Assembly (NCBI RefSeq): GCF_016802725.1
Contig: NC_052673.1
Span: 8,753,037-8,817,036 of the forward strand
Source: Solenopsis invicta
Lineage: Eukaryota > Arthropoda > Insecta > Hymenoptera > Formicidae
Reading direction: 5' to 3'
Length of the DNA stretch: 64,000 nucleotides
The position numbers and the translations under genes are program-made. Shown in pieces: positions 24,053-37,300 of the stretch. Under the pieces are notes generated by a model that did not search any database, had not been told where the DNA came from, and saw only the letters and a program-made list of their open reading frames with translations. Each line of letters starts with the position of its first letter. The stretch's first letter is position 1.

Positions 24053-24404
24053 AATATTGCAATTGCGCATCTGGAGACACTCGAGCAGCACAAAATTTAT
24101 TACCTATAATATATTTTTTCCCTTCGATGTGAAATCATAGCATAGCTTCTCTGCTCCTATAATGTACCACATGCATGCGCGATGAATAACTTTGACAATC
24201 ACCGGGTTCGTGCTTGAGTAATGAACCCTCTCAAGAATCTTCGAAGATTACTTGATATTGCATGATGAAATTTCTACGTCGTGAAACTACAGTAGTAATA
24301 ATGTGGTAACTTTTCTACGATTGCTATTAAGGGCGGCATCAAGAGGGGGTTTACTGTCAAATGCGCTGGATGGGGTCGCTCTACTAATCGGAAGTTAACA
24401 TAAA

Positions 24405-25708
24405 ATGAGTTTTACAATCACCGCGAGCATCATGGTTGAGTTCGGCTTAATGCGCTACTGAAATTTAGCCGAGATCTTAAGTAGGATTTTTTGGAGGATC
24501 CCTTTAGCCTCGTTCAAAATTTCAGTTCAGATACTTTGCTATTTGAAACTGCTTTCCCCGACTTAGCATTAGTTTCCTTATAGCTTGCTTTGTTTTAAAC
24601 TGACTGTCTTCTATTAAACTCAAAGAATAAAAGTTTCTCTTAAGTTTTTGCGTATCGCCGAATAAGTATTCATTAGTGACAACATATTTCTCAAATAAAA
24701 AAAAATTAAGAAAAATTCTGCAATCAAAACTTTATTAGTACGCCTAATGCGATGGTGATAAACATTTTAGACTGTTTCATAAAATTTTAACATCGATGTC
24801 TTGAGATTTGCGATGTCATTGCCTTTAAAATATGCATCATGATGACTAAAGCGAACCTTCCTCATCGTTGTTCGATGCTGATTATCGGAGTTGATGGCAG
24901 TTTATATCATTGTGGTGGTCTATATTTTATCTTCTTCATAATGGAATTTAATGACGTATTGATGACGAGTACGATATACGGAAGACTCAACTTTTCCTTA
25001 TGATAAAGAATTTTCCTTCATTTACAAATTCTTTTCTATTTACGAACTCATCATGTTCTTATATATGTATAATAAAATATATATTTTTTATTTAGCACAT
25101 AACGAGTTACAAAAATTCGATATGCACGTATAGTATAAAATCTTCTCTCGGTATTTCAGACGATCGATGATAACTATATTATTGAAATCTTTATTCTTTT
25201 ACATCTTAGCGAAAAGATTTAAATTAAATACTTTATTATAAACACTTGTAATATGTACTATGTATATAAAAATATTAATTTTTATTTTGTAGATAATTAT
25301 TTTATTATTCAAATCATATACAGCATAACATAGAACCTTGAAAAAGCACATTTTTCTCAAAATCTGAGAATCTATTTAAATATTTTATCTTTGTGAGCGA
25401 CATGATCGTGTTGCCAGTTTTTTTTTTTTTTTGCAGAGTAAGTCAGTCGTAAATGCAGTTTACGAGGCTCGTTGGTTACGATGCGAAACCTTGCAAAAGT
25501 CGAATTTTATTGATTTTAATATTGAGATTACAGAAACGATTGACTTTAATGATTTAACGGTCTTTAGAAGTTTTTGCGAGTGTAAGATATTAAAAATCTT
25601 ATTTTTTTTGGACACGTTAGAATGTTCTTTCTAATATAAAACGATACTACATTTTAGATTTAGAAAGCTCCTGCTTTTCATGTATCGGTGCTATTTGCGA
25701 TGTCTCGA
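24405..25708 (+). pseudogene. OR-5psi, decayed type A odorant receptor
   Basis: A duplicate of OR-2. Exon 1 remnant, 24405 to about 24630: the start ATG is kept (MSFTITASIMVEFG), then a shift and TGA follow within 19 codons. Exon 2 remnant, about 24771-25055: several indels, and it jumps straight into sequence equivalent to OR-2 intron 3, so the 3' end of exon 2, intron 2 and exon 3 were removed in one deletion. Exon 4 remnant from 25160 is truncated inside. Exon 5 remnant, 25437-25581, keeps AGTAAGTCAGTCGTAAATGC but is shifted. Exon 6 remnant, 25658-25708, has TAG as its second codon and has lost the final stop. It is the A member of the second block. Confidence 0.88.
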
Positions 25709-27017
25709 TCAATAAACAGATATCAATTGCAAACTACATAAATATACGTATTTACATATACGTATTATACATACATATATATTATTATACATCATTTCAA
25801 GTTATTATGTGTTACGTGAATACGTTTATCTTCCCATATTTTGCTCACTTTTCAAATATTTCTTGCTTACCTCTTCATAAATTTCAAAAACGTGCTATAA
25901 TGACGTACACGCTAAATGTTCTCGTGACTTAAAGGTATATAAAGGCATTTACCTTGCCGTGTTTACCATTTGCGCTGTACAAAGTTTTATTAAAATGCTC
26001 TCGTCGATGAAATTCTCTCGTCTAAAGTTGATGTAGACATCCGTTATCAATGTAAACATCATATATCAGCTTGTAAAGTATTATTGGAGATTTTAGAAAT
26101 GGCTTGATTGACAAATATCAATTACAAAGTCTGCATATATACATATACATATAATCATATTTGCATATCATTTTAAATGTGCTATATGAATATTTTATCT
26201 TTCTATCTTATGTCACTTGTCATTTTTATACACGTTTTGTTTATTTCTTCATTAACTTCGAGAACATGGCACAAAAGTGTACACGCTAAATGTCCTCGTG
26301 ACTTAAAAATAATATAGGAGCAGTTATTTTGCTATTTATTATTTGTATCGTACAATAATCTAAAATGTTCTCATCGATGGATTTCTCTTATTCAGAATAG
26401 AAGTGGACATTTGTATCAATATACCATCTTATATAGTGAAGTAACCTTAAACTTCTAATCCGAGATAACTTTAAATCGTGCATTCGAATTGTAATTATAT
26501 ACAAAGTTAATTTATCTATTTCCTGTTGGAATCCCTTATAAATCTCGACCGGTTATTTACAAAGATTCAGTCTTATATCCAAAACTTATATGATCGTTAC
26601 TTTGTTCAGAAACTTCTTTTGACGATGATCACTACAGCGATCATTGTTCCTGAATTGGGACGCTGCAACTTTCCTCATTTCCTTGCATTTTTGATGTAAA
26701 TCACCCTAATAACGGCGAGAGGCAGTTTCTCCGTTCGGGACGCTTCCAAATAGTACTCTCGTCGATTGTTCGTCGAGGCCTGCAATCATAATTCGATCGT
26801 AGTAACTTTTTTCTGCATTCTTAAGCACATGACAAAATACACGTCTAACGTTCGCGATTGGTCGACGGCCGTTAAGGTGGGGTCGTGTCCGATCTTCATG
26901 TTAACGTCTTGAAGCTTATTCTCCAGCGAGCTTAGCGATCGTACGGAAGTCTCGTCAGAAACTTATGTTTGTTTCGTTCAACGAAGTGAACGAGAAACGT
27001 GAAATATCTTTTGCGCG
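25709..27017. other. spacer OR-5psi to OR-6, with a duplicated 3' flank
   Basis: About 25709-26060 and about 26107-26400 are diverged direct repeats of the OR-2/OR-5psi 3' flank. Both contain a CAATTAC/CAATTGC start, a TTTCTTCAT run, and TACACGCTAAATGTYCTCGT followed by GACTTAAA. From about 26500 the sequence is the type B 5' flank, matching 10870-11385. No exon is seen. Confidence 0.55.
26683..26701 (+). promoter_or_regulatory. shared upstream motif of OR-6
   Basis: TTGCATTTTTGATGTAAAT, 335 bp before the start; two changes from the consensus in the AAAG core. Confidence 0.4.
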
Positions 27018-30000
27018 ATGATACCAACCAGCACTGTCAGCCAACCGGTTGAAATCGGCCTCCGCATTATTGGGATATGGCCGAACTCCTCGATTCTCTT
27101 CAGACTACTTTGGACATTGGGAATAGGAACATCGTTGACCTTCCAGTATTATTACTTTTTGACGCACTTCAGCACCGAGGAGCTGCCGAATCTGATAGAC
27201 AGTTTAAGCACCATCTTGCCGCACAGTCTGCTCTTCTTCAAATTATTTGTCCTCTGGATCAATAACCGGTACGGGCTTCCTGAAATATGTTATAATAATT
27301 TTAAGAAACATTATATTTTCACGTCAGATTAATTTTTAAAAATTCTGAATAATAATGATGTATGAAATATTGATTGCCAACTAAGATTATCCCAAAGTAT
27401 TTTATAATTTAATGCCTAAGTTTGGATTGCACTTCTTCTATAAGCTCTATAATATTATTTAATATTAAAAATTGAACTATTATTTAATATTATTATAAAG
27501 TAACATGTCCTGGTAATATTATGTAAGAAGTAAATAATATTATTTACTTTAATATTTTAAACTATCGAGAATGTTGTAAAACTAAATATAATAATTATAA
27601 AGTTTATGAATATTTTATGCATAATAACTCACATTAATTTTTGACTGCAATAATATTCGTAGAACATTTTCATAAGATTTCACGAATATTGAAATAATAT
27701 GCTACGAATATTTTACAAAAATGCATATATAACGTTAATACAATATTTCCATAATATTACAAGAATATTAAAAATATTGAATAATATTCTCAAAATATTA
27801 TTTTAGTATTAAATTAATTTTTAATAATGTTTGTATAATATTCTAAGAATATTGTAGTGTCATGGTTTTAAAAATATTGTATTATAGTTCTTATACATAG
27901 AAAAAAAATATTTTATGCTGTAATCATAATGTAAATGGTATAATAACTTTTTTAATACAACACAGCAATCCGAAGACTGGCGTTTGATTATTAGTAACTT
28001 CTGATTTTGATAAAGATAAAGGAAAAGCTAACTCAACCATCACCAACTTGGTGTTTCCTTTTTCTTTACGTACTAGTAAAAGCTTATCTTTTAAGACACG
28101 TCATGAACATAAATCGATGTTGTGACGGATTACGAAGTGTTGCATTGCAGAATATTCAACGATATCCTGATGGCGATGTCCAACGATTGGCGCGAATATT
28201 CCAGCATGTGCGTCATGATTGATAAGGCGGTCCTCGCGCATCGCTGCTCGAAATTGACTATTAGTGTTTACTCGATAGCGGTGTTGCTTTACAGTATTGC
28301 GTCCGTTAACTTTCGTAGGCAAGCCGATGATGTTTGCCGTGAATTGCTGATAAAGATGAAGTTTCCTTTTGAATTCTGCAAATCGCCGATCTACGAGATA
28401 GTGGTGTGCATGCAATTTGTTGATCTTATGGCGATTTCCTCTGCTATAGGTGTACTCGACGCATTAATGGTTACATTGGTGAGTTATGTTTATCTTATTT
28501 TTCTTTTTGTGTTTTAATTCATTATTGTTTCTATTATTTAATAATAAAAAGAAATAAAGTGAATAAAGTAAAGTAAATTGAATATAGATTAAAGAAACAT
28601 TATAACCCTTGAAGTATTATAAACGCTCGTAATATCACCATTGATAAGTAACGAAGTCTAATGATTATTATGGAATTATTTATTTAGTAGCTGTTATGCC
28701 TTAGCTTTAATATGCCAATACAGAATAGCCGATATTCGTTACAAAGCATTTTTACTTTTAAACATTTAAAAATTTTTTCAAAGCATACTTTAAGCATTTA
28801 ATTACGCATGTTCTTTTATTTTTTTAAAACACACTAGAGAAAAAAATTCAATGTCTTCAATAAAGCCTATTTAGTTGAGGCGTTTTTGAACTACGACCAA
28901 ATATTTTGTTATATGCAACAAAAAATTTGGTTGTTACGAAATACACGTAAATAAAAAAAAGTATTTGTTTATACTAACTAAATACTTGTTTATATTAACT
29001 AAACAGTTTTATTCTGTATATTTTAACCAAATTATTTGTTGCAATAACAAAACGTTTTTTTTTAGTGCATGGGTATTGTTACAAATATATATGTACACTC
29101 AAGAGTCTTTTTATTATTTACAATAATATTTTTTTTGACTATACATATTGCTGAAGTATCTAAAAAGCTATATGTAACTCTAAAAATAAATTTTGTCGGA
29201 CCATCAAAACAATTGTGTAGGACACTCAAATTGATTGCTAGAATGGTAAAACTTTTTGCAATTTTACTCATTATGTTTGAAATTTTTACATAATTATTTT
29301 TACGGCCTAACAAAATTATTTTTTAATCTGTATTTAGCTAAATTCTTAGATACTTTGGCAAAAATACGTTTTTTTTTTTCGTATATGCATGTAATACGAT
29401 TTTCAAAAAAACTACGTTTTGAAAATGACTTCTTCTTTTTCCAACGTCTTTCAGAAAGAAAGAAAATTGAAAGAAATGACAAAAAAAGTTTTTAAAAAAG
29501 ATTACAATAAATATAAGTCAACAATAATTAAATTAATGCTTCCATTTTTTTTACAAGATAACAAAATGATCAGTCAAACTAAATAAGCAGCTTCGCGAGA
29601 AATTTTCAATTGATTAAAAGTCCGCAAAAAAATCAACACAACATTAAATTTAAATCGCAATTCATACGCGACGTGTGTACAAGCGTGAAAAAAGCCTGTT
29701 AAGAAAAAAACAAATTTAAAGATAAAACAAAAGATAGTGCAATAGAGCGAAAGTTGCAAGGTACGACACAAAACGCAGGCGCGAGTGGTAACCACGTATC
29801 ATGCGCGAGACATTTCGAGACCGACAGATTCTTGATCCCGAGAAGCGATCGATGCACGCAAGCCTCTACCTTATCCCCTCTTTTACACGAGTACGTCATG
29901 CTCGCATCTCTGCGATTCGTTCGCGCTTTCGATCCATGATCCATGCGCATGCGAACGTAACGTCGCGTCGGCTCCTTCTTTGAGTGTCGCGCTTGAGTGG

Positions 30001-33000
30001 GGTAATTCCACTTCTGATTGCTTCAAGTCCTTCCCCGGGTCATGAAGTGGACAAGACCTTGCGATCTTTCGTTACATTTTGATGCTTTACCGCGGGCCAG
30101 TCAGCATTTCCATTTCGAAGACGTTAGTACCTAAAAGAAGTTTAAAACAGTCAACATCCATTTGATTCCTTACGATTTCTTTTTAAATCGCGTATACGTA
30201 TGCATGGATCGCAAGTACTTATAAGACAAATTGTCAAGGCACACGTGACAATGCGTTCAATGTATCAAGAAATATTACATAAATACGATTTTTTTATCTT
30301 TCACATAATTTAAACAATATTAAAAATTTAGCCTATATATTTAATGATCATCAAATAAGAAAAACTTTATGTCAAATAAGGAGTGATAGACAAATTGTCA
30401 AGGCACACTTGATAATTTGTCTATCACGCCTTATTTGGCATAAATTTTTTCTTATTTGATGATCACTAAATCTATAGACTATATTTTAAAAAATTTTAAG
30501 TTATATGAAAGATAAAGGATCGTATTTACAATATTTGTTGATCGCGCATAAGCGCGATCGCTCCTTGAGTGCCTAAGTAGCAATTGAAGATGGTTAGATT
30601 CAAAGGTAATTGCTACTTAGTTGTTCAGTGAGTGGTTGCGCATTTGTGGATACGCCCATTCCATACTAATACCTATATTCTATCCTGCAAAATGCAATTA
30701 AAATTATCATGTCACATAACTTATGTAAGTTTAAGTTAATATTTACTTATTTATCTTTTAGAGTTTAAGCATGTGCTTCTACTTAACAATTATATAACTA
30801 AATAATTAACAATTATTTGATTAACAAATTGCGTTTATTAACAAATGAATGCAGATGCTGCACATTGGTGGACAGATAGATCTTATACGACAGGAAGTGG
30901 AAGGGATCTCTTTCCAGAATAACAAATATGATTTGCCTACTGCTATTGTGAGATCTTTAATTACTAGGCATCATAAAATTATCACTTTCTCGGAGAATAT
31001 CGAGAGTCTTTTCTCCCACATCGCACTGATGCAATTTATTTCAAATACAATGATTATATGCTGCATCGGGTTTCTCATAGTAACCGTGAGTATCCAAGAT
31101 CCATAAGTATTTCTTTGAAATTTCGTTTTAATCATATGTATTTGAAATTTTTTCAATACCTATACTAAAGATTGTGTTTTGTAAAAGTTATGACGCTTGA
31201 AGGTATGTTTATCATATTTGAAAATAATATCTTATATTTATATGTACCATATAACATACACCAGTGCAGACTCGTAGATCTTTATCTAATTAGAATGAAT
31301 AAAAATTGTTTTTAAAATTCTTTAAAACTTCTGTAGTATTCTTGTTTCTAAGATTTTCTTATTCTGTATTTTTCGAAAAACGTTTATAACGTTTAAAACG
31401 TCTAAAGAGATGTAATGTATTACTTTTTTCAAAATCTTTATAAATTTAAAATATAAAAAAATTCTTAAAATGTGTTATGAGATATGAGAACATTTTAAAG
31501 CAGAATATAAATCTTTTTACTGGAATATAAATTTTTAATTCATTAATTTATTTCTAGACATAGCTATATATTTTTTGTTACATATTTTTGTTTTTCATGA
31601 TATTTGAAATGGCAGTGATCTCACAATCAGATTCACACGTTCAAACCGTATAATAAACATGAATCTCCATTATTTAACCGCAAGTAGGGAGCAAATAAAA
31701 AATTTCTATGAGAGCGTATTGACATGACTTCGAACTCTTCGAAAAGTCATCTCTTCATCTATTGAAAAGCTATAAAATTGACCGGATATCCTCGATCTTT
31801 TTGTCTTCACATAAGAGGCTCGTTGTGGCTTTCGCGCGTTGCATGATGTTGGGAGATAATCACTTGCTGCCTGCGCGTCTGACAATGAGGTCTCTGCCTT
31901 ATAGGCAGATCGTCGAACCCTTCTTCTGATCGTTTTCTCGACTTACAGTCATTGGGCACAGATGAAGGCATCAGGATGTTAGTGAAGACCGTGTTTTTTT
32001 ACATCGCTATCACTATGGAGGCGTTTATCTTCTGTTTCGCTGGTGAATATTTGAGTAATAAAGTAAGTATCTGAAATCACTTGTCAGTTTTTCCTTTTTT
32101 TGTGCAAATCTGAAAAAAATCACTAAATTGAATTGCTGATGAAATGATTGGACCGGGAGAGTGCTCATATGAAAATGAAGAACCGCAAACGTGCCGAGGA
32201 CGATGTTTGATTTTCCCTCTGTATCTGCCTCTTATTCACATTTTAGAGCAAAACGATTGGTGATGCTGCATATGAATCTATTTGGTATAATCTCAAACCT
32301 CAGCATTGTCGTGTTCTACTATTTATGATAATGAGATCACAAAAACGATTGACAATCACTGCGGGGAAATTTATGGATTTATCATTGGAAGGATTCACAA
32401 ATGTAAGATTCCGATAATGGAGATTACATATAAAGTAAATTTGTTTTTGTAAGATTATATACGTATACATTTATAATAGACATTTGTATTGCATTTTACA
32501 TGTTCGATCTACATTACTCTGTTTTTATTAAGGCCCGGTTTTTCATTATCCGGTTAACTTATGGTTAAACTTAACTTGATGTTTTATCCAATGTGTTTCA
32601 CCCATGATGATGCCATAGGTAAAGCTCATTGGTTAAACCATTAGGTTAAGTCTAACCACAAGTTAACCAGATAATGAAAAACTGGGCCTAAGAGTGCTAT
32701 GAATTATTTAGTATATTTATTTATTTTATATAACGCATTGTTTATGGAAATGATCAAAATCAAAATTAACATCGTGTTTATCTAAATGCGTTAATATAAA
32801 AAGAACAATACTATTTTAAATAAAATAATAACTTAAGAATATAATTGACAGTATGTTACGTGATATAAATTTTGTGCAACGTACACTTTTTCAATGAGTG
32901 TAACAACAAATTTTTATATGTAGCATGAATATATGTTATACATAATTAAAATAATAAGTAAATATAATTTATATTTTTTTCATTAATTATATTGTTTTGT

Positions 33001-33100
33001 TTTATTAATCCATCTGCACTAATTTATTGTGTATTATTTAATTTTTCAGAGTTTGAAAGCCTCTGCATCGTATATATCTGTTTTATACGCAATGTATTAA
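27018..33100 (+). CDS. OR-6, odorant receptor (type B), intact
   Basis: The exons are 27018-27268, 28151-28478, 30855-31085, 31949-32062, 32247-32402 and 33050-33100, giving 376 aa. Closest relative in the window is OR-3; exon lengths are identical and flanks and introns are alignable. The N terminus MIPTSTVSQP runs into LRIIGIWPNS. Exon 2 has AHRCSKLTISVY and a TM4 ending DALMVTL. Exon 3 opens MLHIGGQIDL. Exon 4 is TM6 (FYIAITMEAFIFCFAGEY), exon 5 RSQKRLTITAGK, and the end is SVLYAMY. The ATG upstream at 26966 is out of frame, which fixes this start. AATAAA lies at 33228. Intron 1 uses a GTACGG donor. It is a presumed Orco-dependent receptor; ligand unknown. Confidence 0.94.
28832..29067. 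mobile_element. MITE with CACTA-like ends
   Basis: CACTAGAGAAAAAAATTCA at the left and AACGTTTTTTTTTAGTG at the right are inverted. AACCAAATTATTTGTTGCA on the right arm mirrors TGCAACAAAAAATTTGGTT on the left. It lies in OR-6 intron 2. End style is shared with 19629-19973, 47363-47587 and 52107-52353. Confidence 0.6.
29746..30220. other. conserved GC-richer block in OR-6 intron 2
   Basis: Counterpart of 14041-14520 in OR-3 (see that entry). It keeps GACAGATTCTTGATCCCGAG against GACAAGTTCCTCGATCCCGA. No open frame is shared between the two copies, so it is not an exon. Confidence 0.45.
30280..30528. mobile_element. 249-bp foldback in OR-6 intron 2
   Basis: TAAATACGATTTTTTTATCT pairs with GATAAAGGATCGTATTTA. 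TGATAGACAAATTGTCAAG pairs with CTTGATAATTTGTCTATCA at the centre. The arms are about 120 bp. The phrase AATTGTCAAGGCACAC also occurs just outside at 30229. Confidence 0.7.
32529..32691. mobile_element. Harbinger-type MITE in OR-6 intron 5
   Basis: The termini GGCCCGGTTTTTCATTATC and GATAATGAAAAACTGGGCC are inverted. The element (32532-32688) is flanked on both sides by TAA (32529-32531 and 32689-32691), the 3-bp TWA target duplication typical of PIF/Harbinger elements. GGTTAACTTATGGTTAA mirrors TTAACC-rich sequence at the other side. Confidence 0.75.
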
Positions 33101-34319
33101 TGCCATAGAAACTTAAGACTTTGTATATATTTGAAAAAGTCAAAAGCTGTAAGAAGGTCGAATTATTATTTTTTTTATTCTGTAAATTGTTTGTAACAAT
33201 TTATAGTAACACACGTCGTAAGTATAAATAAAAAAATATAAACTGTTTTTTATATCTTTTTATCTTAGTTGATTTTGTGATGCATATGAGACAGAAGTTA
33301 ATATAGTTTCGTTATGTTCATTTATGATTAACTACTTTAAAACATTATATTCTAGTATACATATGTACATCTTCATTTTTTCATTATATAAAAGAAGTAT
33401 CTAAAAGAACAATGCAAATATGAAGTATAACAAGAGAGATATAAAAATAAAAGTATACATAAAAATTTTTATGTTATAAGAATGAAGTATAATTCTATTA
33501 GAATGAAAAAGTCATGTCGTTCTTCCTCTATGTAAATGACATGTATTTTTTCATACAAAGCAAAAACTTTCATTGACATAAAAAATAAAACAACATGACT
33601 TTTATCAAATTAATATATTTAGATTTGTAAATGTATTGTTATTAAGATAAAATTTTCATTAGCTTTATTATTTGATTTGTCATTAAGTAAAGTAATTTTA
33701 TATTTACTAAAAAATTCAATGTTAAATTAAAAAGAAAAAATCTGAAGTATATGATACTAGCATTATTCCACAAGAAATCGTCACTCACTGCGTACCGTTA
33801 GAAGCATTTAGCTACGTACTTCATGCGCATTATTCACGTTTTTTCTGCTATATTTCTGTTTCTTCAAAAAATTATTACTTTAAATCTATGCTCGTTTCTT
33901 AGCATAGCTAGAAAATTTGTTTCTTGCATTATTCAGGTAATTACTTTGTCAACATTTTTAATTAGAAAACAAAGCAATCATTGCGATCGTGCAACGTAAA
34001 CATTAAACGTTGTAATTTTAATTCCATTTGTCCTGTAAAAACTACCATAATTCTTGTTCTCAGTTGGTTGTAATTGATCGGTAATTACTTCTATATTGCT
34101 GCGTTTAGTCGGCGACCCTTGCGTGATCAACTTACCGCTCTAGAGTCGTATTAAAGTTGTTCGCAGCCTATTGGCATTGTGATCCGTACTTTTACGTTGG
34201 CAGTGTCAACAAGTAATCTAACTTATATTTCAGATAACGCAGGTGTTAAATTTTTTTACAAGCTTTACATTATATTAGATATAAATTCGTATATCAATAT
34301 TAGTGTATTTTGATATAAA
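33101..34319. other. spacer OR-6 to OR-7psi
   Basis: AT-rich 3' flank of OR-6 with no recognised element, then the type C 5' flank from about 33890, alignable to the flanks of OR-4psi and OR-8. A weak upstream motif TTGCATTATTCAGGTAATT is at 33924. No exon is seen. Confidence 0.5.
34071..34088 (+). promoter_or_regulatory. type C upstream homeobox-like motif (OR-7psi)
   Basis: TAATTGATCGGTAATTAC, about 249 bp before the start codon position; see the matching sites before OR-4psi and OR-8. Confidence 0.35.
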
Positions 34320-37300
34320 ATGCCAAGACATGATAAAATTACGGTTACAAGTACTGTTACTTTTTCGGTGCAAATCGTTCTTCGATTTATCGGGATTTGG
34401 CCTAATGCGCCGTGTACATTATTATTTTGTGGTGTTTGGATATTAACGATTGTCATAGTACAGACTTTCCAATATTGGTGAGTCATTATCCATTTCGAAA
34501 TCGATGATATCTCGCATCTGATGGACAATTTAGGCGTCACCTTGAAGTATAGCGTAATGAAAATAATTATTTTATGGTTAAATAATCGGTAAGAGAATAT
34601 TTCTTGCAGTCAATGATGGAAACCAAGTTTTATTCGTTCAGATCATTTTTGAAAGGCACTATTCCCATAGTAATATTTTTTCTCTCTTAAATAGATATCA
34701 TATATTCTTCTATCTCTTCTTCAGTAAAGATGGCTGTTTATTTAGAAATAAGGAAGAAAATATATTGAATTTAATCTAGATTTAAAAGCAACTGTTTTCA
34801 GTTTTGTTAATTTAAACGATACAAACATCGCTATTTTATTGAAATATATTAGTCAAGTATGGTTGATTTTATATGTAGACATATTTACAGTTATATTTCT
34901 GTATTTTAAATATTAATATACTTGTAACTAAATGTTTTGTACAAAAGTCAGGTTTCCTTCCCGGAGAGAAACCTTTTCCATCTTACTGCTGCTCGTTTAT
35001 TCATACATTCGGAGGAAATAAACTGACGGCAATATATTTTATGACGCTATAGCTACGATGACTGCAGATTGAAGGGAAGCCTCCATCAGCGAAATACACA
35101 TCATGACGAGCAAAGCAAATCTGTCGAGGCACTCCAATGTGATCATCGGTCTCAATCGGCAGCAGCGTTTTCCTATGGTATTGACGTGCTCGTATCCCAT
35201 ACTGATAATTACGACGTTGATGGAATTGAACCACGCGTTTGCGAGTTCACGCTGAAGTTACAACTCCCGTTTGTATGCAACGACTCGCGCTGCGGTATTA
35301 AGTCGTTATGTGTCTGGAGTTTCTTCGTCAATTGGCATCTTCCGTCATGACCGGCTGAATTCTCTGATCATCACTGTTAGTAAGTGGAATCTGCAAGAGA
35401 AGAATTCTCTTGATGTATTTTTAGTTTACACTTAACTAGATAATATTGTTTGATAACATATAGCTTTAACGAAGTTATTATTTATCAATGTGCTATTGAA
35501 AATGGACAAAAGTGGATATCCAAATATTGGATTGTATAATGTACTGATACTTTTTTTTGCTCTATACCTGTAAAAACAATTTTTTTTTTTATTTTTTCCA
35601 CAATTAGACATTGTAATATATAACATGTGAAAATATCTTCAAAATTTTAATCCGAGAAAAGTTCAAGTTATTTGTTAGCACATAAAATACAATTGCTGGT
35701 TTTATCCAAAGCTCATTAATTTTATAATCTGTAGCTTCTCGCATTTAATAATTAAGCATTTCTTAGAGAAATTATAATATTTTATAGTATAATTATAATC
35801 AAACGTTGGTTGAAAATTTTTCTTTTTCTTATAAAATATGAAGTTTCTTGAATATTTCTTGCATGTTACATTTCGTTCTACGCAATAACATATACATAAT
35901 TTATTTTCCGTATTATACTTATTTCTACTTCTATTACTACGTAGTAGTAGAAACTTCATATTACTACGTAGTAGAAGTAGAAACAAGTATAATACGTTTA
36001 ATGGTGGGAAAGTTTTTCTATTTTTATGACGCAGTTTTACAGAATATGTGCTTTCAGATTCTTTACGTGAACGGTCAAATAGATATTTTAGGTGATGTAT
36101 TAAGGCATACTATTCCCGAAAAACAGCAACCAACGTCTTGCTGTTTCCATCATGAAGAAATTGATTGGCAAACTTCAGAAGATCATCATCTTTTTCGGGC
36201 AAAATCGAAAGAATCTTCTCGTATACGGCACTGATCCAATTCTTGTCGAGTATATTGGTGATTTGTTGCTTAGGATTTATGATTGTAACAATAAGTAATC
36301 TTCCGCTAAGACTGGATATAAACGACCTGCGTGTTGGGGTAGAGATCTATATTGGAGTTCGATGTTGCAATTGATCAACATGCTAGGCTCTCATATGATC
36401 AATAGCTCGGCATTAATGAAAGTTATAGTGTTTTATAGTGACCACTACGGTAGAGGCGGTTATTTTCTGCTTTTGCGGAGAATACCTCAATGCCAAGGTC
36501 GGAACGCACATTCGAGCTATAGACCAAGATGCTATTGATTATCGATAATATATCGAACTTATAGAAACGTCAATTTATGACGTTTCGACTATGCTATTCG
36601 ACTATACATATTCTCAAGCGATTAAATAAATTTACATTTTTATTATAGAAGAGGTATAAGTTTAGTTGAAAAGTTATACTTTTATTTTTTCAATATGTGA
36701 ATGTGTTGCAAAACTATCACAATAATTATGTATATTATATAAAAATTTTTTTAGAAAAAAGTCTTATTTTTACGTAATAATTATTAAATAATTCTTAAAT
36801 TATTTAAATTGATAACAATAATTTTGTAGTTATTGGTATTAATTTATCAATGCAAGACTGTATTTTTTTAAATAATTTTAGTTTATGATTTTTTTTGTAT
36901 TATAGTCATTCATCTGTACTATTGTTCTTTTTGTATCATAAAATTTTATTAATTTATCTCATTAACAACATTTTTGCGACACTTTTTTTTAAAGTAAAAT
37001 GATTGACGATGCGTCATTTAATTTAATCTGGTATGATTTTAAGCCTAATGAGTTCAAGCTCGTCCTGTTTATAATATCAGGATCACAAAGAAGAGTTACC
37101 ATTACGGTTTAAAAGATTATAAACTTGTTATTACAATAGAAGAATTCATGAATATGAGATTTCAGCATTGAATTTTTTATTAATAAACTTTTTGATATGT
37201 CAACATTGACACATTTTGAATTGCAATTTAGTTTATTATTATTAAGTGATTTTATAAATCAATTTTTTAAAATAATTTAACATATCCATTTGCATAAAAA

